A stretch of DNA of 64,000 nucleotides, taken from assembly GCA_963605405.1 (NCBI GenBank), contig CAVCUP010000007.1, forward strand, positions 1-64,000. The letters run 5' to 3'. Position 1 is the first letter of the stretch, and every line of letters starts with the position of its first letter. This DNA comes from Paratractidigestivibacter sp963605405. Its GTDB lineage: Bacteria; Actinomycetota; Coriobacteriia; Coriobacteriales; Atopobiaceae. The notes below the pieces were generated by a model. The model saw nothing but the letters and a program-made list of their open reading frames with translations, searched no databases and was not told the DNA's origin. Below are positions 51,508-59,734 of this stretch, in pieces. The translations under genes were made by a program, and so were the position numbers.

Positions 51508-52584
51508 ATGTCCGATATCAACGAGAACGACGAGAAACTCGAGGCAAGGGCTTTGACCGAGCCCGCCGCTAAGTCCGAGGCTGCCGACCAGGTCGTCGAG
51601 GCCGCTGCCGGCGACGATGCCGTCACCGAGTCCCTTGCCGGCGAGGTGGCCGGCGAGAAGGGCGGCCAGGCTGCCGCGAGCGACGCCCCCGTTTCCGCCG
51701 CTCCCGCCCCGGCTCACGCCCAGGCATCCGCACCGGTAGTGACCTCCCCGGCGACCAAGTCCACCGTCGGCCTGCCCGTCTTTATCGCCGCCGTGGCCGC
51801 GGCCGCCGTTGTGGGCGTGCTCGCCGGCCACTTCCTGCTCGGCTCCTCGAGCATCTCGCTCAACGGGACCACGTCCATCTCGGCCGACAAGCTCGACTCG
51901 GCCATCGCGACCTACACTTACAAGGGCACGACCTCCGAGATCACGCCGCGCGAGGTCATCACGACCAGCTCCTCGCTCGAGAACGCGGCCGATTCCGACG
52001 GCAATTACGCCGTGCCCTCCGCCACCAATGTCCTGAGCTACGCCCGTAACCAGGTGGTTCTTGCCGACGCCGCCGCACGCGGCATCACCGTTACGGACGA
52101 AGAGGTCGACGCCTACGCCGAGAGCTTCGCCGGCAGCACCGACTACGCCTCGATCGCCACCCAGTACGGCATGGACGAGGACGCCACCAAGGAGACCTTC
52201 AAGAGCTCCGCGATCATGAGCAAGCTGCGCGACACCGTCTGCGGCACCATCGACGCCACGGTCCCGACTGCGCCGACCGCGCCCGCCGACGACGCGACCG
52301 ACACCCCTACCGCCGAGTACGCGAGCTACATCATCGAGCTCGCCGGCGACGAGTGGGACTCGGCGAACAACACCTGGGCCTCCACCGACGGCGACTACTA
52401 CAGCGCCCTCTCGACGTATGAGATTTCCAACGACTCCGCCACCTACGCCGCGGCTCAGGCGGCCTATTACGTGGCCTACTCCAAGTACTCCACGGCCGCG
52501 AGCCAGGTGAGGAGCGACTTCAACACCTACTGCAACGAGCTTCTTTCCAACGCGACGCTGCAACTCGGTTCCCTCACTCTCTAG
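51508..52584 (+). CDS. Membrane-anchored SurA-like chaperone/peptidyl-prolyl isomerase N-domain protein
   Basis: A 358-residue protein at ATG 51508 behind TTAGGAGAATTTCGC. A 70-residue Ala/Glu-rich cytoplasmic arm is followed by one membrane segment (LPVFIAAVAAAAVVGVLAGH, about 94-115). The external domain is helical and resembles the SurA/PrsA N-terminal chaperone domain: NVLSYARNQVVLADAAARGI, VTDEEVDAYAESFAGS, YGMDEDATKETFKSSAIMSK. No parvulin catalytic domain follows; the C-terminus is Tyr/Ser/Ala-rich. Probably assists folding of secreted proteins (inference). Confidence 0.75.
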   Translation: MSDINENDEKLEARALTEPAAKSEAADQVVEAAAGDDAVTESLAGEVAGEKGGQAAASDAPVSAAPAPAHAQASAPVVTSPATKSTVGLPVFIAAVAAAAVVGVLAGHFLLGSSSISLNGTTSISADKLDSAIATYTYKGTTSEITPREVITTSSSLENAADSDGNYAVPSATNVLSYARNQVVLADAAARGITVTDEEVDAYAESFAGSTDYASIATQYGMDEDATKETFKSSAIMSKLRDTVCGTIDATVPTAPTAPADDATDTPTAEYASYIIELAGDEWDSANNTWASTDGDYYSALSTYEISNDSATYAAAQAAYYVAYSKYSTAASQVRSDFNTYCNELLSNATLQLGSLTL

Positions 52585-52605
52585 GTTCTTGCGAAGAGCG
52601 GTGCG

Positions 52606-53796
52606 GTGAAAGTCGCGATAAGCGCATGCCTGCTTGGAGCCTCCGTCCGCTACGACGGGGGCTCCAAGCCTTGTGCGGAGGTCATCGGGCTCGCGGGGAA
52701 GGTCGATGCCGTTGCCGCATGCCCGGAGCGCGCGGCCGGGCTGCCGTGCCCGAGGCCGCCCGCCGAAATCACGGGCGGACGGGTGCTTCTCCGCGACGGA
52801 ACGGACGTGACCTGCGCGTTCGCCGCAGGGGCGGGGGCCGAATGCGCCGCAGCTCAGGCGGCCAAGGTACCGCTCGCCGTCCTGAAGGCAAAAAGCCCCT
52901 CGTGCGGCGTCGGGCTGGTCTACGATGGGAGCTATACCGGAACGCTCACGGCAGGCGACGGCGTGTACGCGCGCCTGCTCAAGAAGGAGGGGATCTGCGT
53001 GGTCACCGAAGATATCGTCATGTCCTGCAAGCCGTCCGTGGAGCACCCCGTGGCTATCGTGCTGGGCACGGGCCTGGGGCACCTGAAGGGGCTCGTCAAG
53101 CCGGTGCGCCGCATCGACTACCACGACATCGAGGGCTTCCCTGCGGACGCCAAGCCCATCGAGGGGCACAGCTTCGAGGCGCTTATCGGCACCGTGGACG
53201 AGGTGCCCGTGGTCGTCTACCCGGGGCGCGTGCATCTCTACCAGGGTTATTCCGCCGCTGAGGTCACCGCGCTCGTTCGCCATGCGCATCACCTGGGCTG
53301 CCGCGACATCATCTTCGCGTGCGCGACGGGCTGCGTCTCCGGCAACGCGCAGATGGGCCTCGGCATCCTCACGGACCAGATCAACCTCACCGGCCGCAAC
53401 CCGCTCGCCGAGTGGGACGGGCTGCGCGAGGTGGACACTCCGTTCGTGGACATGAACGACGCCTACTCGCCCTACCTGCGCACCATTGCGCGTGGCGTGG
53501 CCGATGACCTGGGCATCTCCGTCGAGGAGGGCGTGTACGCGGGCATGCTCGGGCCCTGCTTCGAGACCCCGGCCGAGACCGCGATGCTGCACATGCTCGG
53601 CGTGAGCTATGTGGGCATGAGCACGGTGTGCGAGGTCATCATGGCCAAGGCGCTTGGGATGAACGTGCTCGGCCTCACGCTCGCCACGAACGAGGCCGGC
53701 GCGGCGGAGGTCGACCACCTGAGCGTCGTTGCTGAGGCCGAGCGGCACGCCGAGGACTTCGAGCGCCTGGTGCGCGGGGTGCTGCGGCTGCTTTAA
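52606..53796 (+). CDS. DUF523 domain fused to purine-nucleoside phosphorylase
   Basis: A 396-residue two-domain protein. Residues 1-130 are DUF523/YbbK-like: ISACLLGASVRYDGGSK, CPERAAGLPCPRPPAEI, VLKAKSPSCGVGLVYDG. Residues 145-396 are a trimeric-type PNP: VAIVLGTGLGHLKGLV, YPGRVHLYQGYSAAEVTALV, FACATGCVSGNAQMGLGILT, GMLGPCFETPAETAMLHMLG, VGMSTVCEVIMAKALGM, LATNEAG. PNP splits purine nucleosides with phosphate. The fusion of DUF523 to PNP suggests a shared purine or thiol-linked role. GTG 52606 is the start, with AAGAGCGGT upstream, 21 bases after the previous stop. A terminator follows. Confidence 0.88.
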   Translation: MKVAISACLLGASVRYDGGSKPCAEVIGLAGKVDAVAACPERAAGLPCPRPPAEITGGRVLLRDGTDVTCAFAAGAGAECAAAQAAKVPLAVLKAKSPSCGVGLVYDGSYTGTLTAGDGVYARLLKKEGICVVTEDIVMSCKPSVEHPVAIVLGTGLGHLKGLVKPVRRIDYHDIEGFPADAKPIEGHSFEALIGTVDEVPVVVYPGRVHLYQGYSAAEVTALVRHAHHLGCRDIIFACATGCVSGNAQMGLGILTDQINLTGRNPLAEWDGLREVDTPFVDMNDAYSPYLRTIARGVADDLGISVEEGVYAGMLGPCFETPAETAMLHMLGVSYVGMSTVCEVIMAKALGMNVLGLTLATNEAGAAEVDHLSVVAEAERHAEDFERLVRGVLRLL

Positions 53797-53867
53797 GGGC
53801 CGCGAGGGGCGCCGAGTGTCGGGTTGCCGTCGGGTTGCGGGTGTCCGAACGGGCAAAAGAGAGCGTA

Positions 53868-53900
53868 AAGCGCCGGGGTTTTCACCCCGGCGCTTCTTTT
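53868..53900 (+). terminator. Terminator after DUF523-PNP gene
   Basis: AAGCGCCGGGGT and ACCCCGGCGCTT, a near-perfect 12-base stem with a 4-base loop, followed by CTTTT. Confidence 0.9.
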
Positions 53901-53913
53901 GTGGCATGGCGCG

Positions 53914-54065
53914 TGCAACCAAACTTCGACTTTGCGGCAAGTTTTGCCCGTTTTGGCCGTGTCGGGAACGAGCCAACTGGGAAAACAATGGCGAGCGGAC
54001 CCCTCCTCGCGGGTTGAGGGGCCGATTGCGGCGGATTCTTGCCGCAAAGTCGAAGTTTGGTTGCA
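53914..54065. repeat. Perfect 28-base spaced inverted repeat
   Basis: TGCAACCAAACTTCGACTTT continuing GCGGCAAG (53914-53941) is exactly mirrored at 54038-54065, with a 96-base spacer holding its own small inverted repeat (GACCCCTCC/GGGTTGAGGGGCC). No open frame crosses it. With the flanking terminator and tRNA promoter it fills the gene-free stretch 53797-54164. It is the cleanest of the spaced palindromes in this window. Confidence 0.85.
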
Positions 54066-54123
54066 GGGGTTTCGGAATATGGGGAGGTGACGGCTGCGAG
54101 GGGAGATATCGCAAAATCAGGAC

Positions 54124-54152
54124 TTGAAACTCGGATCGGGTTTCCGTAATAT
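54124..54152 (+). promoter_or_regulatory. Promoter of tRNA-Thr
   Basis: TTGAAA (54124-54129) and TAATAT (54147-54152) are 17 bases apart; the tRNA begins 13 bases downstream. Confidence 0.8.
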
Positions 54153-54164
54153 CTAATTTCGCAC

Positions 54165-54240
54165 GCCGGCATAGCTCAGTTGGTAGAGCACCGCTCTCGT
54201 AAAGCGGGGGTCATCGGTTCGAGTCCGATTGCCGGCTCCA
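54165..54240 (+). tRNA. tRNA-Thr (CGT)
   Basis: A 76-base cloverleaf starting GCCGGCATAGCTCAG, anticodon stem CCGCT/AGCGG with loop CTCGTAA (anticodon CGT, reading ACG), T-loop TTCGAGT, acceptor GCCGGCA/TGCCGGC, and encoded TCCA end. Confidence 0.97.
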
Positions 54241-54250
54241 TGCTTAGAAG

Positions 54251-54280
54251 AAGCCAGGAGTTTTACTCCTGGCTTTTCTT
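54251..54280 (+). terminator. Terminator of tRNA-Thr
   Basis: AAGCCAGGAGT and ACTCCTGGCTT form an 11-base stem with a 3-base loop followed by TTCTT, 11 bases after the tRNA. Confidence 0.9.
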
Positions 54281-54449
54281 ATGCCAATCGTTGGCTCCCG
54301 GTGCTTAGGGCGCCTTCGTACTATTTTTTTCCGCAACGCAGGTGCGCCTTCCTTGGCGGCGAGGGTGCGATGCGCTACCTGCCGGCTCGACCAACCCGGC
54401 GCCCGTTCCGCTCCAAGCCGCTCGCTCTGCTCCGAGCCGCCCGCCACGG

Positions 54450-54540
54450 CCGCCCCGCGCGCAGACCGCCCCGCCCCGCGCGCAGACCGCCCCGCGCGCA
54501 GACCGCCCCGCCCCGCGCGCAGACCGCCCCGCCCCGCCCG
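54450..54540. repeat. GC-rich tandem repeat
   Basis: Four irregular copies of CCCCGCGCGCAGACCGCC, period 16 to 21 bases, followed by CCCCGCCCGCGC. It occupies part of the gene-free stretch 54281-54651. Frames through it are low-complexity Arg/Pro/Ala and I do not regard them as genes. Confidence 0.75.
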
Positions 54541-54585
54541 CGCTCACCGAGGCGCCCGCCCCGCCCGCGCACCTTGCCTGCGCCG

Positions 54586-54616
54586 TTGCCTCTCCTGCCG
54601 AAGCCTTGCGTATAAT
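54586..54616 (+). promoter_or_regulatory. Promoter of the PilZ unit
   Basis: TATAAT at 54611-54616, with TTGCCT at 54586-54591 (19-base spacing, wide), 36 bases before the PilZ ATG. Confidence 0.45.
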
Positions 54617-54651
54617 AGCCCTCGTAAAAACGCCCCCTCAGAAAGAAGAAC

Positions 54652-55320
54652 ATGTCAGAGCTTCAGATCAAGCCCGGCACAAAGCTGCAGATGGCGTTCG
54701 ACGCGCCCGTCGGCGAGCAGACCGACTTCAACATGATGGCCACGTACAAGAAGGCCGCCGACGATGCGTACTTCTACATCAGCGTCCCCATGCTGGAAGG
54801 CCGGGCGCTCGAGCTCGACATCGCCCAGAAGTTCCACCTGCGCTACAGCGTCGGCGCGGACACGTTCATCATCGCCGCCTACCCCGAGGCCGTGGAGAAG
54901 GCCGGTATCCGTACCCTCTGGAAGATGCGCAAGGTCGCCGAGGAGCGCGCCTTCTTCCAGCGCCGAGACGAGCGCTTCAAGATTTCCATGCGTCTCACCT
55001 ATACCCGCGACCTGGCCAGTGGAGCGACCGATACCGAGGAAGCCATGACGGCCGACGTCTCTGCGGGCGGCATGGCCCTCATGCTCAACGATTACCCCGA
55101 CGTCGGCGAGGCCATGCAGATCGACCTCCCGCCCGTTTCGTTCGACGGCCAGACCTTCGAGCTCCCGGCCCAGCTTGGCGTCGTCTGCTGGGTCCGCCAG
55201 GCGCCTAAGGGCAGCGTCTATCGCAACGTCTGCGGAATTCAGTTCCGCTTTGCCGACGATCTTGAGCGCGAGGCGGCCAACGCGTACATGGGTCATCTCC
55301 GCACGAAGTACAAGCTCTAG
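54652..55320 (+). CDS. PilZ-domain c-di-GMP-binding protein
   Basis: A 222-residue protein at ATG 54652 behind AGAAAGAAGAAC. The first 100 residues form a YcgR-N-like beta domain (LQIKPGTKLQMAFD, EGRALELDIAQKFHLRYSVG). The PilZ domain starts at about 103: RRDERFKISMRLTYTRD (RxxxR-type motif) and TADVSAGGMALMLND ([D/N]xSxxG). It should bind cyclic di-GMP and regulate a motility or surface process. The next gene, a membrane-anchored TasA-like protein, starts 2 bases after its stop, which links c-di-GMP to the surface locus. Confidence 0.9.
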   Translation: MSELQIKPGTKLQMAFDAPVGEQTDFNMMATYKKAADDAYFYISVPMLEGRALELDIAQKFHLRYSVGADTFIIAAYPEAVEKAGIRTLWKMRKVAEERAFFQRRDERFKISMRLTYTRDLASGATDTEEAMTADVSAGGMALMLNDYPDVGEAMQIDLPPVSFDGQTFELPAQLGVVCWVRQAPKGSVYRNVCGIQFRFADDLEREAANAYMGHLRTKYKL

Positions 55321-55322
55321 CC

Positions 55323-56633
55323 ATGGGGATCTTTAGCAAGAGGCGCGGGGCGGCCGAGAACTCGCCCGAATCCGAGGCTCCGAACGTAGCGGAGAGCGCT
55401 GCCGGCGATATGGGCGTAAAGCCCGTCGACGCGGGCGCGGCAGCGCCCGGTGCTGCACACGCGTCTGATGCTGGCGCGACGATACCCGGCTCCGACGAAC
55501 CCATCTCCCCGGACGCGGCGGTCGACCCCTCCGCCTTCGGCCCTGCCACCGGCGCCCCCACCACTGCCGGCGCCACCGCCCCGCAGTCCGTCGTCCCCGC
55601 CGCAGACCTCACGGGCGCCGTCGCACCCGCCTCGCCCTTCTCCCGCAAGGCGTCGCGCAAGGCCCGCCGCGCCCAGAAGCGCCTCGACAAGCTCGAGCGC
55701 CGTCGCGGCGTCGTTCGCATCGACGAGCTCGAGCGCGCCCTGGAGACCGACGGCGCGGGAGACCTCGACCCGGACAAAATCGTCTCCATGTACCTGCCCA
55801 GGCGCCAGATGCACCGCCTTGGCTCCGCGCTTCTGCACCTCGGCACCATGCAGAAGGCCCTCATCGTCCTTATCCTGCTCTTCTGCACCGTGTTCGCCTT
55901 CGCGTTCATGCAGGAGAACATGGGCAACTTCACCATCAACCTCAACCGTCTCGAGCTCTTCCGCTACGGCGTGGCCATCGCCGACGAGCCCGAGTTCAAG
56001 GACGCCACCGCGCGCCTCTATGCCGAGTCCATCCCCAACGGCACGAACATCGCGGCCGAGGACCTGCCCGCCGACCTGGACCAGGTCGACGGCAGCCACA
56101 ACGGCAGGAACTACGTGGCCTACACCTTCTATATCCGCAACGCCGGCAAGACCGACCTCGACTACCGGGCCCAGGTCCGCCTCGCCTCGGCGTCCAAGGA
56201 CGCGGAGAAGGCCGCCCGCGTCAAGGTCTGGAAGAACGGCGAGCCCACGCTCTATGCCGCTGCGGCTGCGGACGGCGAGCCCGAGAAGGACTGCACGAAC
56301 TTCGAGTCGGACACCGTGGTGTGCACCTACGACGAGGAGAACTTCCTCGTGGGCAACGTCGATAAGTACACTGTGGTCGTCTGGCTCGACGGCGATGACC
56401 CCGAGTGCACCGACGACATCGTGGGCGGCGCGGTGGAGTTCACCATGGACTTCGACACGCTCGACAAGGACAACAGTAGCCTCATCGTCAAGTTCCTGCG
56501 AGACATCGCGGATACCATCACAGGCACCGACCCCATCAGCTCCGCGGGCAACGTTGCGCCGGACTACTATAAGAACCACACCGTGACCTGGGAGAACCGT
56601 CGCAACCAGGAGAACTCGCCGGTCTCGGAGTAG
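55323..56633 (+). CDS. Single-pass membrane protein with TasA-like ectodomain
   Basis: A 436-residue protein. Residues 1-175 are a cytoplasmic Ala/Pro-rich then basic arm (RKASRKARRAQKRLDKLERR). One membrane segment lies at about 176-200 (MQKALIVLILLFCTVFAFAF). The ectodomain resembles TasA/camelysin proteins: MGNFTINLNRLELFRYGVAI, NYVAYTFYIRNAGKTDLDYR, VVCTYDEENF, YTVVVWLDGDDPECTDDIVG. ATG 55323 begins 2 bases after the PilZ gene. It could anchor or nucleate the fibre encoded downstream (inference). Confidence 0.75.
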   Translation: MGIFSKRRGAAENSPESEAPNVAESAAGDMGVKPVDAGAAAPGAAHASDAGATIPGSDEPISPDAAVDPSAFGPATGAPTTAGATAPQSVVPAADLTGAVAPASPFSRKASRKARRAQKRLDKLERRRGVVRIDELERALETDGAGDLDPDKIVSMYLPRRQMHRLGSALLHLGTMQKALIVLILLFCTVFAFAFMQENMGNFTINLNRLELFRYGVAIADEPEFKDATARLYAESIPNGTNIAAEDLPADLDQVDGSHNGRNYVAYTFYIRNAGKTDLDYRAQVRLASASKDAEKAARVKVWKNGEPTLYAAAAADGEPEKDCTNFESDTVVCTYDEENFLVGNVDKYTVVVWLDGDDPECTDDIVGGAVEFTMDFDTLDKDNSSLIVKFLRDIADTITGTDPISSAGNVAPDYYKNHTVTWENRRNQENSPVSE

Positions 56634-56651
56634 GCGAGAGGGGCAGGGCGC

Positions 56652-56690
56652 GGGCGCGGGGCAGGGGATCCTCCCTTGCCCGCGCCCTTT
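56652..56690 (+). terminator. Terminator after the TasA-like anchor gene
   Basis: GGGCGCGGGGCAGGG and CCCTTGCCCGCGCCC pair with one bulge around ATCCT, followed by TTT. It lies 18 bases past the stop. Confidence 0.75.
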
Positions 56691-56721
56691 GTGGGTTTGG
56701 GGGGTGGCTCGCTTGCTAAAG

Positions 56722-56880
56722 AGGGGCACCCGCTGGCATCGGGAATGGCTCATTTGCTAAAAAACGGCGCCCGCTGGCATGGGATAGATGCCAGCGGGCG
56801 CCGTCCTTTAGCAGGCGGGGCGCTCAGTGTGCCAGCGGGCGGGAAGTTTGAGCGGCATGCCTTGGGCAGATGCCAGCGAG
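56722..56880. repeat. Cluster of CCCGCTGGCA palindrome units
   Basis: CCCGCTGGCAT or its complement occurs five times (about 56729, 56770, 56788, 56829 and 56869). Two form CGGCGCCCGCTGGCAT/ATGCCAGCGGGCGCCG, a perfect 16-base stem with a 7-base loop, flanked by TTGCTAA/TTAGCA (56754-56813). This is part of the 491-base gene-free stretch 56634-57124. Confidence 0.75.
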
Positions 56881-56993
56881 CCGGATTATTCCGACGGGGT
56901 AACCGGCGATAGGTCCCGCGGAGGCGACGGACCGAGGGGAGAGACCTTTTGTCCCGCCTCTCAGGGGAAAGAAAGCAACTTTTAAGCAAACGC

Positions 56994-57005
56994 GGGGGGG
57001 GGGGG
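56994..57005 (+). promoter_or_regulatory. Twelve-G homopolymer upstream of fibre subunit gene
   Basis: An uninterrupted run of 12 G, flanked by CGC and TACGCG, 120 bases before ATG 57125. A -10-like TATTAT follows at 57023-57028, so the tract covers the place of the -35 or spacer. Tracts of this kind slip during replication and can switch promoters (phase variation). The palindrome TGGTTGTAACCA at 57050-57061 is a possible operator. Confidence 0.65.
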
Positions 57006-57124
57006 TACGCGTTGTCTAGGTTTATTATTGTCGACGTCAATTATCTGGTGGTTGTAACCATTCAGGTAATCGTTCCGCATGCGCTCCCCAAAAAAGGAAC
57101 GGGGAGGGAGAAAGGAGTTCCAGT

Positions 57125-57949
57125 ATGGACAGTAAATCGCTCAAGAAGCAACTCGGCGCGGCCATCGCGATGGTCCTCGTCGCCGCCGTTGCACTCGGCT
57201 CCGCCACCTACGCGTGGTTCGTGACGAACAATGAGGTCAAGGCCACTACGTCGAACGTCAGCGCGAAGTCCAACTCCGCGTACCTGGTCATCGATACGCA
57301 GCCTACGAGCACGACCTCCACAACGGCTGCCAAGGCTGACGATCCTGCTAACACCGAGCTTTACCCTGCACGGTGGGATGCCACCTTCACTACGGAGAGG
57401 GGCGCTGTTAAGGCGACCGATAGCGCAAGCGGATATTATCAGTTCGAGACGGCTTACGCTTCCAGCAGGGGCGATGCTACTGAGAAGAACGGTACCCGCT
57501 TCGCCATCGGCAACGCCGACACTGCCGTTGCCAACGGGTACGCCTATAAGAACACCTTCTACATCGGCACCGGCAGCCATGACGGCATCTTCAAGGACCT
57601 CAAGGTAACCAATGCTACTGTTACTGCCACGGATGATTCCGAGCTTTCTAGTGCCGTGCGCGTTCTCGTCACCTGCGGCGATAAATGGGTAGTCGTGAAG
57701 GACGGTGATGTTGACGTCACGTCCGGTGATGTTGAAATCACGTCCGATAATAAGGTGATCATCCACTCCGACGAGTTCGGCAAGCTTTCTGGTGGCGATA
57801 AAGACGTCACCGTCAAGTGCTACGTCTTCTACGATGGCGCGGACACCAATGTCTTCACTGACAACCTCCAGGACCTGAAGAACTGCAACGTTGAGCTTAC
57901 CTTCGAGGCCACCCCGAAGGAGTACGGCAAGGTTTCCGGCTCCAACTAA
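57125..57949 (+). CDS. SipW-type signal peptide protein, probable fibre subunit
   Basis: A 274-residue secreted protein at ATG 57125 behind GAAAGGAGTTCC. The signal region KKQLGAAIAMVLVAAVALGS-ATYAWF matches SipW-dependent signal peptides, in which a TYAWF-type segment follows the hydrophobic core. The mature protein is Thr/Val/Asp-rich and beta-prone (SNVSAKSNSAYLVIDTQPTS, VRVLVTCGDKWVVVKDGDVD), without Cys beyond two. By analogy with TasA it may polymerise into an extracellular fibre. Third-position A/T is commoner than in neighbours, as in abundantly expressed or acquired genes. Followed by a hairpin, then related minor genes. Confidence 0.75.
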   Translation: MDSKSLKKQLGAAIAMVLVAAVALGSATYAWFVTNNEVKATTSNVSAKSNSAYLVIDTQPTSTTSTTAAKADDPANTELYPARWDATFTTERGAVKATDSASGYYQFETAYASSRGDATEKNGTRFAIGNADTAVANGYAYKNTFYIGTGSHDGIFKDLKVTNATVTATDDSELSSAVRVLVTCGDKWVVVKDGDVDVTSGDVEITSDNKVIIHSDEFGKLSGGDKDVTVKCYVFYDGADTNVFTDNLQDLKNCNVELTFEATPKEYGKVSGSN

Positions 57950-57972
57950 CAACTGAGGTACACACATAACCA

Positions 57973-58012
57973 CGGAGAAGGGCGGATCGAGTTCGGATGC
58001 CGCCCTTCTCCG
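57973..58012 (+). terminator. Intercistronic hairpin after the fibre subunit gene
   Basis: CGGAGAAGGGCGG and CCGCCCTTCTCCG form a perfect 13-base stem with a 14-base loop, 24 bases after the stop. No T run follows. It may stabilise the upstream message or terminate part of transcription, lowering the level of the genes downstream. An ATG at 57997 sits in its loop. Confidence 0.7.
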
Positions 58013-58026
58013 GGTCGATACCGCGA

Positions 58027-58998
58027 ATGAGACTGCAGCTGCTACATATCGATGACGAGCCCAAGTCGGCGGAGGAATACCGCCGGGTTGCGGATGCGCA
58101 TGCGCAAACGCTCAAGGACTTCTGGAAGCGCTTTGCGGTGTCGGGGCTTTTTGTGCTAGCGCTCGTGATCGTCCTCTTTGCGAGCCTGGCGTGGTTCGCA
58201 GCGAACAACGGCGTGGGCGGCACGTCCACCACGCTGAGCGCCAAGGCCGAGCGCTACGCGATCGGCGGCACGAGCGATCAAGGCGCGCGGCGAGGCTACT
58301 ACGACGACATGAGCGCCGCCACCGGCTTCGACACCAGCGACTCCCTGAACGTCTCCGCCACGTACAACCTGAATAACTACACGGGCGGCTCCCTGCGCCC
58401 GGGTTCCTACGGCGTGCTCGAGGTCACGGTTACCCCGGTTGCCAAGGACGTGCGGGGCATCACGCTGAGCATCGAGCGCAACATCAAGGCGCGCGGCGAT
58501 TTGACTTTGACCGACGAGAAATACGAGCAGCTGCAGAATCTCTTCCGCGGGCATATTCTCTTCTTCCGCTCGAAGAGCGACGACGGCTACTACTCCGATC
58601 CCGTGCTTGACGATAAGCTGACCATCGACCGCAGCGACTTCTGTGCCGAGGGCTCGACCCTCACCACCGAGCCCGTGACCATCAGGCTCTACTGGGTCTG
58701 GCCGAGCCAGTTCTCCAGCTACGTGCTCACGGGCAAGCTCAACTACAACCAGAACCTCTTTGCGTCGACTGACGCCATGGGGTATGCGGGGCTTGCCGCG
58801 GCGATCAACGCTCACGGCGGCTGGTTCTTCTGCGACGAGAACGGCAATTCGGTCGACGGTGTCCCCAACGTCAACTCAAACATGTCCGCCGCGGATCTCC
58901 AGACCTGCGCGGACTATTACAACCACGGCGACGAGGTCCTCGGCGTCAGCGCCGCGTATCTGCAGATCCGCTTCGTCGGCGAGGAGGCGAGCTCATGA
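58027..58998 (+). CDS. Membrane-anchored surface protein, fibre-associated
   Basis: A 323-residue protein. A 45-residue cytoplasmic arm (MRLQLLHIDDEPKSAEEYRR) is followed by one membrane segment ending LFASLAWFAANNG, similar in form to the AWF motif of the subunit upstream. The ectodomain is beta-prone: LNNYTGGSLRPGSYGVLEVT, LSIERNIKARGDLTLTDEKY, TIRLYWVWPSQFSSYVLTGK. I chose ATG 58027; ATG 57997 lies in a hairpin loop. Neither has a strong ribosome site. Overlaps the next gene by 4 bases. Confidence 0.7.
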   Translation: MRLQLLHIDDEPKSAEEYRRVADAHAQTLKDFWKRFAVSGLFVLALVIVLFASLAWFAANNGVGGTSTTLSAKAERYAIGGTSDQGARRGYYDDMSAATGFDTSDSLNVSATYNLNNYTGGSLRPGSYGVLEVTVTPVAKDVRGITLSIERNIKARGDLTLTDEKYEQLQNLFRGHILFFRSKSDDGYYSDPVLDDKLTIDRSDFCAEGSTLTTEPVTIRLYWVWPSQFSSYVLTGKLNYNQNLFASTDAMGYAGLAAAINAHGGWFFCDENGNSVDGVPNVNSNMSAADLQTCADYYNHGDEVLGVSAAYLQIRFVGEEASS

Positions 58999-59714
58999 TC
59001 GATCCCGAGGCCTACCGGCTCCGCGAAGAGAAATGGACCAAGCAGAACCAGCGCCTGATGGCCGGGTTCGCGGTCGTGGCCGTGGCCGTGCTCATCATTG
59101 GCCTCACGCTCACGTGGTTCGTGGGCAACCAGAGCGCCTCGACCGCGGCTCAGGTACGGGGCCCCTCCAAGCTGCGTATCCTTGGGCCGAACTCGACGGC
59201 GATCGAGCAGCTCGACCTGAGCTACGACGCGAGCAACGTCGACGGGGACCAGAAGGTCACCGTCACGCGCGGCTTCTGCGTGGAGAGCGAGGGCGAGCCC
59301 TTTGAGCTGCAGGTGGCGAACACGACGAACATCGGCGGGCTCGCCATCAAGGTGTATCGCGTGACGGTGAACGACAAGGACGCCGCCGGCGACGTCGTCG
59401 AGAAGGGCGAGTACTCCTGGAGCAAGGGCGACGAGGTCAGCTTCCAAATGATCAACGACGCCGATAACGACGGCGTCGCGAACGACCCCACGGGCAACAA
59501 CGACGAGACCTTCGGCAATTACACCGATGTCCAGGCAAACGCCGCGCCGCTCTACCGATGGACCACGTTCTCGTACGGCCAATTGGACCAAGAGGATGGC
59601 GCTCCCGCCAACGTGACGAACTTCATCATCGAGGCCACCTGGACCGAGTCCGCCAAGGAGACCGACATGGTCTATCTCATTGCCCGCAACACGTCGACTT
59701 CGAACAGCAACTAA
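58995..59714 (+). CDS. Membrane-anchored surface protein, fibre-associated
   Basis: A 239-residue protein starting in an ATGA overlap with the previous gene, behind GGCGAGGAGGCGAGC. A short basic cytoplasmic arm (RLREEKWTKQNQRL) is followed by a membrane segment AVVAVAVLIIGLTLTWFVGN, again ending in a TWF motif, then a beta-rich domain with Thr/Asn/Asp. It shares the layout of the neighbours at 57125 and 58027. Probably a minor component of the same assembly. Confidence 0.72.
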   Translation: MIDPEAYRLREEKWTKQNQRLMAGFAVVAVAVLIIGLTLTWFVGNQSASTAAQVRGPSKLRILGPNSTAIEQLDLSYDASNVDGDQKVTVTRGFCVESEGEPFELQVANTTNIGGLAIKVYRVTVNDKDAAGDVVEKGEYSWSKGDEVSFQMINDADNDGVANDPTGNNDETFGNYTDVQANAAPLYRWTTFSYGQLDQEDGAPANVTNFIIEATWTESAKETDMVYLIARNTSTSNSN

Positions 59715-59734
59715 GCCCCAAGGGAGGTGCCACC

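Noticed and set aside
54342..54651. Arg/Pro/Ala-rich frames across the GC tandem repeat
   Set aside because: Low-complexity translation of a repeat, no ribosome site, frames not protein-like.
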